This document shows positions 49,992-58,503 of a DNA stretch of 64,000 bases, piece after piece. Both the position numbers and the translations under genes were made by a program. Source of the DNA: UBA6398 sp963644855 (GTDB lineage: Bacteria; Bacteroidota; Bacteroidia; Bacteroidales; Bacteroidaceae); the NCBI GenBank assembly GCA_963644855.1, contig CAVIQL010000001.1, forward strand, positions 89,153-153,152. Direction: 5' to 3'. How positions within the stretch are numbered: position 1 is the first letter of the stretch; each line of letters begins with the position of its first letter. The notes under the pieces are model-generated. The model was given only the letters and a program-made list of their open reading frames with translations, searched no databases and had not been told where the DNA came from.

Positions 49992-51779
49992 ATGACAGGT
50001 ACAAATGGAGAGGGGCTGAAAGAAATCCTTGAAAGCATCAATAAAGGTGAAACTCAACTTCCCGACTTTCAGCGTGGTTGGGTATGGGACGACAACCGAA
50101 TACGAGCACTTGTTGCAAGCATTACGAATGGTTATCCCGTAGGAGCAGCAATGTTTCTTGATAGTACAGGTAACAATTTGCACTTCAAACACCGAGTTGT
50201 GGAGGGAGTGAGGAAAGAACTCGAAGTCCAATCTCCACGTTATCTAATACTTGATGGTCAACAACGGTTCACTTCTCTGTACCGTTCCATTTTTAGCAAA
50301 CAGCCTGTGGAAACGAAAGATGGGAAAGGAAAGAAAATAAATCGCTACTACTATCTGTATATTCCAAATTGCCTTAGTACTTCTATTGATAGAGAAGAGG
50401 GTATAATTTCAGTTCCCGAGACACGTATCGTGATGGAGAACATCGGGCGAGATGTTAAAATAGATCTTTCTTCGAGAGAAAAAGAGTTTGAGATGCATTA
50501 CTTTCCGCTTAATATAGTCTTTGATCCCAGCGAAATTATGCAATGGCAGATGGGTTATTGCCAATATCATAAATTTACTGCGGACATTATAACGCAATGG
50601 ACTTCGTTTTACAAGACGATTATCGATAAGATTCTTTCTTATCGTATTCCTCTTATAATTCTTCCAAACAATATTGAAAAAGAAGCGGTCTGTAAAGTTT
50701 TCGAGAATGTAAATACAGGCGGCGTAACTCTTACAGTTTTTGAACTTGTTACAGCTTCGTTTGCTGCTGAAAACTTTGAACTTCGCAAAGACTGGGATGA
50801 GATTTGGGAAACACTACGGCAAAACAATATAATCAAATTTAAGAACAATCAAGCTTCTTTTTGGAACACAGACTTCCTTACAGCAATCACCCTACTTGTA
50901 AACTATCAAAAATACATGCAAGGCGAGCGAAATTCTGTCAGTTGCAAGAAGCGCGACGTGCTTGACCTCAAACTCGAAGATTACAAGCAATATCGTGTAA
51001 AGGTTATTAGTGGTGTTCTAAATGCTACAAAATTTCTAATGGAGCAGAAAATCTTTACAAGCACTAATTTACCATACACTTCTCAACTTATTCCTCTTAG
51101 CGTTCTCTTCGCCATCGACAAAGACTTGTGGTATTGTAATACTAATAAGAAAAAACTGGAACAATGGTATTGGTGTGGAGTATTTGGAGAACTATACGGA
51201 GGAGCGAATGAGACACGCTATGTCTCTGATATAGTGGGTATGATGAAATGGGGAAAAGGTAGCGAAGAATTACCAGAAACAATTGTTCGTGCAAACTTTA
51301 ATTATTCCCGTCTACAAAGTCTCTATACACGAAATAGCGCAGCATATAAAGGAGTCATGGCTTTGATTTTGAAAAATGGAGCTGTTGACTTTATTTCTGG
51401 TAGTAAGATGGATTTTGCAACGTATATCGATGAAGCGACTGACATACACCATATATTCCCTGCAAATTGGTGTACCAAGAAAGAGAACAATATTCCGCAG
51501 GAATTGTGGAATTCTGTCATAAACAAAACGCCAATTTTTGCAAAAACCAACCGTTCGATTGGCGGGCGTGCTCCAAGTGAGTATATCCAAACGATTGAAA
51601 ATAAACAACCAACCAATACTGATAATGTAAATCTTTTCATCTCGTCGCATGCAATAAATGTAAACTGTCTGAGGAATGATGATTTTTATACTTTCTACGA
51701 GAAGCGTGCAAGCGACCTTTGCGACTTGATAGAAGAAGTCATGGGCAAATCTGTAGACGGACGACCTACTACTGAATAA
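49992..51779 (+). CDS. DUF262 protein with C-terminal HNH/His-Me nuclease region
   Basis: A 595-aa soluble GmrSD-like protein. The N-terminal DUF262 domain has LPDFQRGWVW (about 21-30) and the signature ILDGQQR (about 82-88). The C-terminal region holds IHHIFP (His-His near residue 480) followed by Asn-rich NKTPIFAKTNRSIGG, the pattern of HNH/DUF1524-type nucleases in this family. GmrSD-like enzymes cut modified foreign DNA (type IV restriction). The gene is visibly AT-richer than neighbouring genes and sits in a small island next to tRNA-Ser, so recent gain is likely. Its ATG overlaps the stop of a four-codon frame starting at 49981. No methyltransferase is next to it. Confidence 0.85.
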   Translation: MTGTNGEGLKEILESINKGETQLPDFQRGWVWDDNRIRALVASITNGYPVGAAMFLDSTGNNLHFKHRVVEGVRKELEVQSPRYLILDGQQRFTSLYRSIFSKQPVETKDGKGKKINRYYYLYIPNCLSTSIDREEGIISVPETRIVMENIGRDVKIDLSSREKEFEMHYFPLNIVFDPSEIMQWQMGYCQYHKFTADIITQWTSFYKTIIDKILSYRIPLIILPNNIEKEAVCKVFENVNTGGVTLTVFELVTASFAAENFELRKDWDEIWETLRQNNIIKFKNNQASFWNTDFLTAITLLVNYQKYMQGERNSVSCKKRDVLDLKLEDYKQYRVKVISGVLNATKFLMEQKIFTSTNLPYTSQLIPLSVLFAIDKDLWYCNTNKKKLEQWYWCGVFGELYGGANETRYVSDIVGMMKWGKGSEELPETIVRANFNYSRLQSLYTRNSAAYKGVMALILKNGAVDFISGSKMDFATYIDEATDIHHIFPANWCTKKENNIPQELWNSVINKTPIFAKTNRSIGGRAPSEYIQTIENKQPTNTDNVNLFISSHAINVNCLRNDDFYTFYEKRASDLCDLIEEVMGKSVDGRPTTE

Positions 51780-51868
51780 CGGAGATATTCTTAATGCGCG
51801 AATAAAGATTAAACCCATACGCAAAAAAATAAATGACTTTCGTAAAACCGAACCAAATCCTTACTAAA

Positions 51869-52414
51869 ATGAAAAATGTAATAATTCTACTATTTGTTGC
51901 TATCAGTTGTTTCAGTTGCTCTTCTGACAGCAAAGAAGAAAAAACTAGTGAGTTCGCCTGTCAAGCTACGTATTACCATTACCTCACAGGTAGGTCTGAC
52001 ATGAGATGCCAATTCTATTTTTTCCCAAATGGAAATTATACAAAAGTCGTGCGAAATACATCATTCGAGATGGAAGCTTTACCATGGAACGCCTATGCTA
52101 TTACTTCTACAGGAGAGGTGGTTTATAGCGTAATGCAAGCTAATTCTGAAAAGGAATGGGCAACTCCATACGCGGTGAACGGATATAAAGGCAGTACTAC
52201 AAAAGGGTCTTTCTATGTTGTTGCTTTCCCTTATGGCATTAGAGATGCCAACGGGAAGTATCTTATGTATAACTGCTATAAAGCAAAGTCTTTTCAAAAA
52301 AAAGACGATGCGACACACTGCAGCATCATGCCGACATTCTCTTTTGCAGAACTTAGCGATTGCAAATGGTTCGATGGCGAAAAATCTGAGCCGATTAAAC
52401 TTGAATGGAAATAA
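51869..52414 (+). CDS. Hypothetical lipoprotein
   Basis: A 181-aa lipoprotein with signal peptide and lipobox FSC (about Cys16-17, SCFSCSSD). The start at 51869 is the only one that places the signal at the N-terminus. The mature part is rich in aromatic residues and beta-strand-like (FFPNGNYTKVVRNTSFEME, SFYVVAFPYGIRD), with no recognised family. It belongs to the DUF262 island, 89 nt downstream, and is followed by its own terminator. A role beside the nuclease, such as surface phage exclusion, is speculation. Confidence 0.7.
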   Translation: MKNVIILLFVAISCFSCSSDSKEEKTSEFACQATYYHYLTGRSDMRCQFYFFPNGNYTKVVRNTSFEMEALPWNAYAITSTGEVVYSVMQANSEKEWATPYAVNGYKGSTTKGSFYVVAFPYGIRDANGKYLMYNCYKAKSFQKKDDATHCSIMPTFSFAELSDCKWFDGEKSEPIKLEWK

Positions 52415-52454
52415 CCTTGCGTAATGATATTAAGCCAAACATTGCCACACATTG

Positions 52455-52484
52455 ACCCTGCAATTACACTTTGTAGGGTTTTTC
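52455..52484 (+). terminator. Intrinsic terminator after the island lipoprotein
   Basis: ACCCTGCAA pairs with TTGTAGGGT (one G-U pair), followed by five T. Confidence 0.8.
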
Positions 52485-52601
52485 TATATCTAATGCAGGG
52501 TGTACGTTCTGCCCCCAACGTCTACAAGCATTATGCAGCCTCGCCCCATCTTTAACGTTCATGGAAACGTCTGCGTTTTATGACACGCGACAATCAGTTT
52601 T

Positions 52602-52624
52602 GGGTATTGTCTATTCAAAATGTA
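52602..52624 (+). repeat. Right 23-bp direct repeat bordering the DUF262 island
   Basis: Starts GGGTATTGTCTATTCAAAAT. One mismatch against the left copy at 49803-49825, in the same orientation, 2.8 kb apart. The 52415-52799 gap otherwise contains only the lipoprotein terminator and the promoter of the next gene. Confidence 0.75.
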
Positions 52625-52747
52625 GTTTGGTGGCAAAGTTATGGGGTAGAGGTTGTGGTTTGTAAGGTGGGAAAAACTTCTTGCGGTTACGAGGTGTTAA
52701 GTTTTGGGTAAGATTTGGTGTGATAGTAGAAATGTGGGTGTTTCTGC

Positions 52748-52779
52748 TTTGTTGGTTATGCGTAAAAGTGCTATTTTTG
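52748..52779 (+). promoter_or_regulatory. Consensus promoter of the second GDPD gene
   Basis: TTTG (52748-52751), 20-bp spacer, TATTTTTG (52772-52779). The leader would be about 18 nt. Confidence 0.7.
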
Positions 52780-52799
52780 CTTTGTAAAACTTCAAAGAT

Positions 52800-53561
52800 A
52801 TGAAAAGTAGAATATTGACGGTTTCTTTGTCCCTCTTCGTTTCGGCTTTTGCAATGGCTCAGACGCAGGTGGTGGCTCATCGTGGTTTCTGGACTACGGA
52901 AGGCTCGGCTCAAAACAGCATCGCTTCGCTCGTAAAAGCTGACTCGGTGAAATGTTATGGCAGCGAATTTGATTTGTGGGTTACTAAAGACGGAAAAATT
53001 GTGGTGCATCATGACGCAACAGTTGATGGTCTTGTGATCGAAAACGAGAACTATGCTGAATTGGTGAAACATCCGTTGGCTAATGGCGAGAAGATTCCTA
53101 CTCTTGAGGAATATCTAAAGGCTTCCAAGAAACTTAAAACGCAATTGATTTGTGAAATAAAGTCGCATAAGGACGTGGCGCGCACTCTTACTTGTGTGGA
53201 TAAAACGCTTAAGGCTTTCAAGGATTACAAACTCACAAAGCGTGTTACTTATATCACTTTTTCTTTGCCTGCTTTCGTGAAATTTCTTTCGGAAGTGCCC
53301 AAAGGTACGGAAGTTTACTACCTTAGCGGCAATCTTTCGCCCAAACAGTTGAAAGAGATGGGGGCTGCCGGACTTGACTATTCGTGGGGTGATATCAAGA
53401 AGAACTGGAACTGGATTGACGAGGCTCATAAATTGGGGCTTAAGGTGAATATTTGGACTGTTGACGACAAGGAACAGATGAAGGAACTTGTTAAGGCAGG
53501 AGTAGACTATATTACTACCAACCAACCCGTGGAATGCGAAAAAGTGATTAAGCAAAACTAA
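52800..53561 (+). CDS. Glycerophosphodiester phosphodiesterase family protein (second copy)
   Basis: A 253-aa exported GDPD: signal peptide (cleavage after AMAQ, residue 21), TIM-barrel with VVAHRGFWTTEGSAQNSIAS (about 24-43), FDLWVTKDGKIVVHHDATVDG for the metal site, and the C-terminal VNIWTVDDKEQM. The metal-site motif usually reads E-x-D; here it is SEFDLWVT, so Glu-x-Asp is kept. Paralogue of the gene at 37005-37901 but shorter and clearly diverged. Own promoter and terminator; it separates the DUF262 island from the murG cluster. Confidence 0.88.
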   Translation: MKSRILTVSLSLFVSAFAMAQTQVVAHRGFWTTEGSAQNSIASLVKADSVKCYGSEFDLWVTKDGKIVVHHDATVDGLVIENENYAELVKHPLANGEKIPTLEEYLKASKKLKTQLICEIKSHKDVARTLTCVDKTLKAFKDYKLTKRVTYITFSLPAFVKFLSEVPKGTEVYYLSGNLSPKQLKEMGAAGLDYSWGDIKKNWNWIDEAHKLGLKVNIWTVDDKEQMKELVKAGVDYITTNQPVECEKVIKQN

Positions 53562-53587
53562 AATTATACTTGTTTTCAAGCCCATTA

Positions 53588-53638
53588 GGGCGCGTTTCTG
53601 CCATGCGAAAAATATGGCGAAACGCGCCTTATCTTTTT
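53588..53638 (+). terminator. Intrinsic terminator between the GDPD gene and murG
   Basis: GGCGCGTTTC pairs with GAAACGCGCC, with inner CCAT/ATGG pairing, followed by a T-rich tail. It isolates murG from upstream transcription. Confidence 0.85.
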
Positions 53639-53647
53639 ATCGTTATT

Positions 53648-53680
53648 TTTGGTGCAAGCAAATATTTATTATTAATTTTG
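53648..53680 (+). promoter_or_regulatory. Promoter of the murG-ftsZ operon
   Basis: TTTG (53648-53651), 21-bp spacer, TAATTTTG (53673-53680). Leader about 57 nt to the murG ATG. Confidence 0.65.
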
Positions 53681-53740
53681 CATTAGACGAAATGTACGCA
53701 AACGCGAACTGCGAAAAACGTAGCAAAACATTGTGAGATA

Positions 53741-54853
53741 ATGAGTAAAGAATTGAGAGTCATAATAAGCGGCGGTGGCACGGGAGGACATATTTTTCCT
53801 GCTGTTTCAATTGCCAATGCATTGAAGGAACTGTGTCCTGATGTCAAGATATTGTTTGTCGGTGCTGAGGGTAGAATGGAAATGCAACGGGTGCCTGCTG
53901 CGGGATATGAGATTAAGGGACTTCCTATATGCGGATTTGACCGCAAACATGTTCTCAACAACATAAAAACGCTGTTTAAGATTATGCAAAGCCGTCATAT
54001 TGCAAAACGTATAATCAAGGATTTTCGTCCCATGGCGGCTGTGGGAGTGGGAGGATACGCCAGCGGACCGACTCTAAACGAGGCACAGTCGATGGGAATT
54101 CCTACGCTTATTCAAGAACAGAATTCCTATGCGGGAGTTACAAACAAGTTACTCGCAAAGAAGGCTGACAAAATTTGCGTGGCGTATGACGGTATGGAAA
54201 GATTCTTTCCTGCCAATAAAATAGTTCTGACCGGCAATCCTGTTCGCCAAAATCTTTTGGATTGTACAACAAGTAGGGAAGAAGCAATCAAGACGTTCGG
54301 ACTTGATCCTACAAAAAAAACAATATTAATAATAGGCGGTAGTCTCGGAGCGAAGACTATGAACGATTCTGTGCTTAACAATCTTGTGCTTATCAAGCAA
54401 AGTAATGCACAGTTTATTTGGCAGACGGGCAAATACTATAGCGCAACCGTTAAAGAAGAACTTGCAAAGAGAGGCAAACCCGAAAATCTCGCTGTGATGG
54501 AATTTATTTCTGATATGGCCGTGGCGTATCGCGCTGCTGACTTAGTGGTTTCGCGTTCCGGCGCGGGAAGTATTTCCGAACTCAAACTTCTTGGAAAAGC
54601 TGCCATACTTGTGCCTTCGCCCAATGTAGCAGAAGACCATCAAACCAAAAACACGCTCGCGCTTACAACTCGCGATGCAGCCGTGTATGTGAAAGATGCA
54701 GATGCTGTACGCACACTTATCCCACGGGCATTGAATGCCGTGGCAGATGATGCCTTGTTGGCAAAACTAAGTAAGAATATCAAAACTCTTGCCCACCCCG
54801 ACGCTGCAAGAATAATAGCTCGGGAAGTGATAAAATTGGCAGAGGAAAAATAA
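53741..54853 (+). CDS. murG: UDP-GlcNAc:lipid I GlcNAc-transferase
   Basis: A 370-aa GT28 enzyme that converts lipid I to lipid II at the inner face of the membrane. The N-terminal glycine loop SGGGTGGHIFPA (about 10-21), GVGGYASGP (about 101-109) and the C-terminal UDP-GlcNAc site with VVSRSGAGSISEL (about 269-281) are all present. Standard length. First gene of the remaining division and cell-wall cluster in this window. Confidence 0.95.
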   Translation: MSKELRVIISGGGTGGHIFPAVSIANALKELCPDVKILFVGAEGRMEMQRVPAAGYEIKGLPICGFDRKHVLNNIKTLFKIMQSRHIAKRIIKDFRPMAAVGVGGYASGPTLNEAQSMGIPTLIQEQNSYAGVTNKLLAKKADKICVAYDGMERFFPANKIVLTGNPVRQNLLDCTTSREEAIKTFGLDPTKKTILIIGGSLGAKTMNDSVLNNLVLIKQSNAQFIWQTGKYYSATVKEELAKRGKPENLAVMEFISDMAVAYRAADLVVSRSGAGSISELKLLGKAAILVPSPNVAEDHQTKNTLALTTRDAAVYVKDADAVRTLIPRALNAVADDALLAKLSKNIKTLAHPDAARIIAREVIKLAEEK

Positions 54854-54881
54854 AAAGAGAAAACAACAAAAATAGACGATT

Positions 54882-56261
54882 ATGGATTTGAATGATATAA
54901 AATCAGTATATTTCATTGGTATAGGTGGTATAGGAATGAGCGCAATAGCACGCTACTTCCTTTCGAGAGAAACCCCTGTAGGAGGCTATGACAAAACTCC
55001 TTCTGTGCTTACGGAACGTTTGAAATCTGAAGGCGCAAAAATTTTGTATGATGATGATCCCGATGAGATTTCTTCGGAATTCAAAAATCCGCGTAATACA
55101 TTGGTCGTCTACACTCCTGCTATTCCTGCAGACAATAAAGTTTTGGGGTATTTCAAGAATATGGCTTACGATGTTGTTAAGCGCGCCCAAGTTTTGGGTA
55201 CGTTGACACGTGCTTATAGGGGATTGTGTGTGGCTGGTACACATGGAAAAACCACAACGTCTACAATGGCAGCACATATTATTCACCAAAGCCATGTGGG
55301 GTGTAACGCTTTTCTTGGTGGTATATCGAAAAACTATGGTACAAATTATCTTCTCAACTCATCGAGCCCTTATGTGGTGATTGAAGCTGACGAATACGAT
55401 CATTCTTTCCATCAACTCACTCCCTATGCTTCGGTGATTACGGCAGTTGATGCCGACCATCTTGATATTTATGGGACTCATGAGGCCTATATCGAGAGTT
55501 TTGAAAAATACACTTCGCTTATTCGTAAAGGCGGGGCACTTGTGCTACACAAAAACTTGGCGTTAACCCCACAACTCAAAGATGGAGTACGTCTGTACAG
55601 TTATAGTATAGAAGAAGGAGATTTTCATGCCGAAAACATCAGAATTGGTAACGGAACAATTATGTTTGATTTTGTTTCTCCGTTGGGCAATATTAATAAT
55701 GTAGATTTGGGCGTACCAGTATACGTGAACGTTGAAAATGGTATCGCTGCAATGGCTCTTGCCCAAATAGCAGGTGTTTCTCCTGAGGATATTCGTGAAG
55801 GAATGCGTACTTTCTCGGGCGTAGAACGTAGGTTTGATATAAAAATAAAAACAGACAAAATAGTACTGATAAGCGACTATGCTCATCACCCCAAAGAGAT
55901 AGAACAATGTATTAAGTCGGTGCGCAAAGTATTCTCCGGTCGCAAGATAGCTGCGATATTCCAGCCGCACTTGTATTCCCGTACTCGCGATTTCTATAAA
56001 GAGTTCGCAAATAGCTTATCGCTTCTCGACGAAGTGGTGCTTACCGAAATCTATCCGGCTCGCGAAAGACTTATTCCGGGAATTACAAGCCGTTTGATTT
56101 ACGACAACTTGCGTCCCGATATGAAAAAGCGCATAATTCGTAAAGACGAGGTGCTTGATGTCGTGCGCAGTATGGATGTTGATGTGTTGTTGATTCTTGG
56201 TGCAGGAGATTTGGATAACATGACTCCTGAAATAACTAAAATACTTCTACCTCGCAGCTGA
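54882..56261 (+). CDS. murC: UDP-N-acetylmuramate--L-alanine ligase
   Basis: A 459-aa Mur ligase adding L-Ala to UDP-MurNAc. N-terminal Rossmann IGIGGIGMSAIARYF (about 12-26), ATP loop GTHGKTTTS (about 122-130), Mg-binding EADEYDHSF (about 168-176) and the conserved DYAHHPKEIE in the C-terminal domain (about 330-339). 28 nt after murG. Confidence 0.95.
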   Translation: MDLNDIKSVYFIGIGGIGMSAIARYFLSRETPVGGYDKTPSVLTERLKSEGAKILYDDDPDEISSEFKNPRNTLVVYTPAIPADNKVLGYFKNMAYDVVKRAQVLGTLTRAYRGLCVAGTHGKTTTSTMAAHIIHQSHVGCNAFLGGISKNYGTNYLLNSSSPYVVIEADEYDHSFHQLTPYASVITAVDADHLDIYGTHEAYIESFEKYTSLIRKGGALVLHKNLALTPQLKDGVRLYSYSIEEGDFHAENIRIGNGTIMFDFVSPLGNINNVDLGVPVYVNVENGIAAMALAQIAGVSPEDIREGMRTFSGVERRFDIKIKTDKIVLISDYAHHPKEIEQCIKSVRKVFSGRKIAAIFQPHLYSRTRDFYKEFANSLSLLDEVVLTEIYPARERLIPGITSRLIYDNLRPDMKKRIIRKDEVLDVVRSMDVDVLLILGAGDLDNMTPEITKILLPRS

Positions 56262-56268
56262 AAAATAA

Positions 56269-56994
56269 ATGAAAAGTCTGCTGAAAATACTATTGCTACT
56301 AATATTGGCGGTTTATTTGGGATTGGCAGTAACAGTGTTCAATAATCCCGAAATGCGTCAGCATTGTACGGCCGTAGATGTGGTTGTAAAGGATAGCGAT
56401 GTAGCTGGCTTTATTACCCCATCTGAAATCCGTATGCTTTTACGTGAAGCCAAAGTTTATCCGATAGGTAAAAAAATGAACGGAATAGATTGCGGACAAA
56501 TAGAAACTGTGCTTGCAAAGAATCCGTTTATTGATAATGTAACAAGTTATAAAACAGCGGGCGGACATGTATATGTAACGGTAAGCCAACGATTGCCAGT
56601 GATGAGAATCATTGCCGATAATGGCGATAATTATTATATTGACACAAGGGGAAAAATAATGCCACATATGCACTATTCGGCCGATTTGGTGGTGGCAACA
56701 GGTAAGATTACTCAGAAATATGCCCACGCAAAATTGTTGCCGTTGGGAAAACTCCTTAAATACGATAAATTTTGGGACAACCAAATAGAGCAAATAAATG
56801 TAGACAGTGTAGGAAACGTGGAATTGTATCCAAGGGTAGGGGAACACGTTATCTATATAGGGAAACCGATTAGAGTTTCGCAAAAGTTGAAGCGGTTAAA
56901 AACGTTCTATTCACAAGTTCTTAGTCAAGTGGGCTGGAACAAGTATTCTAAAATTGATTTAGAATACGACAATCAGATAATATGTAAGAAATAA
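56269..56994 (+). CDS. ftsQ: Cell division protein FtsQ/DivIB
   Basis: A 241-aa bitopic divisome protein: a very short cytoplasmic tail, one transmembrane helix (about 5-25, LLKILLLLILAVYLGLAV), then a POTRA-like domain (about 35-105; SEIRMLLREAK and GGHVYVTVSQRLPVMRI) and the FtsQ beta domain. Assignment is supported by topology and position between murC and ftsA. Confidence 0.87.
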   Translation: MKSLLKILLLLILAVYLGLAVTVFNNPEMRQHCTAVDVVVKDSDVAGFITPSEIRMLLREAKVYPIGKKMNGIDCGQIETVLAKNPFIDNVTSYKTAGGHVYVTVSQRLPVMRIIADNGDNYYIDTRGKIMPHMHYSADLVVATGKITQKYAHAKLLPLGKLLKYDKFWDNQIEQINVDSVGNVELYPRVGEHVIYIGKPIRVSQKLKRLKTFYSQVLSQVGWNKYSKIDLEYDNQIICKK

Positions 56995-57003
56995 ACAAGT
57001 GAT

Positions 57004-58425
57004 ATGGCTACAAATAATATAGAGGACAATTTAATAGCTGCTATAGAGATCGGCTCGTCAAAAATTACGGGTATGATTGGGGGAAGAATGGCAGATGGTA
57101 GCATACAAATCAAGGCATTTGCACAAGAAGATTCTTCGGCGTTTATTCGCAGAGGTATGGTCTGCAATGTTGATCAAACAACAGAATGTTTGAAAAAAAT
57201 CAAAGTGCAATTGGAGAATACTATTAAGCGCAGACTTTCAAAAATCTATGTCTGTATTGGTGGCCAAAGCCTGCATTCGAAACTCAATACTGTTTCTCGA
57301 GATTTTGATGTGGAGACAAAAATAACGCAGGATATTGTAAATGATTTATACGAAGAAAACCGGCAGATGGTAGTTGCGGACTATTGGCTGACCAAAATAA
57401 TTCCACAAGACTATTACGGAGGGAAGCAGCGTCTTGTATCCGCTTCTTCTGTCGTTGGAGTTGTTGCAAACAAAATAGAAGGCAATTTCTTGAACATATA
57501 CTACAAGCATAAATTCTATGAACACATAAAAGAGTGTCTCAATAGTGCTGGGTTTAAGAATATAGAGTATATGATGACCCCGATAGTATTGGGAGACTGT
57601 TTGCTTAGTATGGACGCTATGCGTACTGGTTGTGTGCTTGTGGATTTTGGGAAAGATACAACTTCGGTTGCAATATATTCGTCAAAACTTCTTCGACGTT
57701 TGGCTGTAATTCCTCTCGGATCAGGAAATATTACCAAAGATATTGCATCGGTGTTCAAGATCGAAGAAAGCGAGGCTGAAGAATTGAAATGTAAATATGG
57801 CTCGGCTTTCTCTGACAAAGAAACGATGGAGGCTGATGCTGATAAAAAATATAATCTTAAAGACGGGAGAGAAATAACGGCTCGTGAACTAGCTGAGATT
57901 GTAGAGGCTCGCACAGAAGAGATTCTTGTAAATATTGAAGAGCAAATTAAACGTTCAGGACTTAAAGCCGATAATGATTTGATTAGTGGTGCAATTCTTA
58001 CGGGAGGAGGTGCTAATCTTAGCGATTTGAACAAGGCGTTTAAGCAGTTTACTCAAATAGGGACTGAGAAGATAAAGTTTGCCAAAACTTTCAGTATTCC
58101 TGTGAATTCAAAATACGTGGAGATAAAAAAAGCAGATGGAATGTTGAATGGTATTCTTTCTGCTGTAGCTCAAGGTAAAGAAAATTGTGTCGGTGAAGAA
58201 ATACGCGATAATGAAGGTTTGTTTGGCGGAGAGGGAAATCAAAAAGATGAAAATCCTTCGGATAATGTTGCCAAACTTAATCCTGAGCAAGTGAAAACAG
58301 AACCCACAACAACTTCAGAGCCACAAACTCCAAAGAAACCTGGCGCTTTTAAAAAGGCATGGGACAAACTGAAAAAGATGGCCGTTAAGCTTGTGGAACC
58401 AGAAGATCCGGAAACAGAGAAATAA
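57004..58425 (+). CDS. ftsA: Cell division protein FtsA
   Basis: A 473-aa actin-like ATPase that tethers FtsZ to the membrane. Phosphate-1 loop AIEIGSSKITGMIGG (about 11-25), the SHS2 1C domain with VCIGGQSLHSKLN (about 83-95), phosphate-2 VLVDFGKDTTSVAIY and adenosine loop AILTGGGANLSDL. The C-terminal region is extended and charged (about 395-450; QKDENPSDNVAK then Pro/Thr-rich) before the amphipathic helix KKAWDKLKKMAVKLVE, the likely membrane-targeting sequence. Confidence 0.94.
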   Translation: MATNNIEDNLIAAIEIGSSKITGMIGGRMADGSIQIKAFAQEDSSAFIRRGMVCNVDQTTECLKKIKVQLENTIKRRLSKIYVCIGGQSLHSKLNTVSRDFDVETKITQDIVNDLYEENRQMVVADYWLTKIIPQDYYGGKQRLVSASSVVGVVANKIEGNFLNIYYKHKFYEHIKECLNSAGFKNIEYMMTPIVLGDCLLSMDAMRTGCVLVDFGKDTTSVAIYSSKLLRRLAVIPLGSGNITKDIASVFKIEESEAEELKCKYGSAFSDKETMEADADKKYNLKDGREITARELAEIVEARTEEILVNIEEQIKRSGLKADNDLISGAILTGGGANLSDLNKAFKQFTQIGTEKIKFAKTFSIPVNSKYVEIKKADGMLNGILSAVAQGKENCVGEEIRDNEGLFGGEGNQKDENPSDNVAKLNPEQVKTEPTTTSEPQTPKKPGAFKKAWDKLKKMAVKLVEPEDPETEK

Positions 58426-58503
58426 TTTTTGAAGGACTTGTATTCCTAAAAATATTTGTTCTGATAAGGTAATCATCATAAACGAAAAAATAGCATACAA
58501 TAT

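Noticed and set aside
49533..52624. Integration at the 3' end of tRNA-Ser
   Set aside because: The tRNA tail sequence is not repeated downstream and no integrase is present; the direct repeat lies about 180 bp after the tRNA and is unrelated to it.
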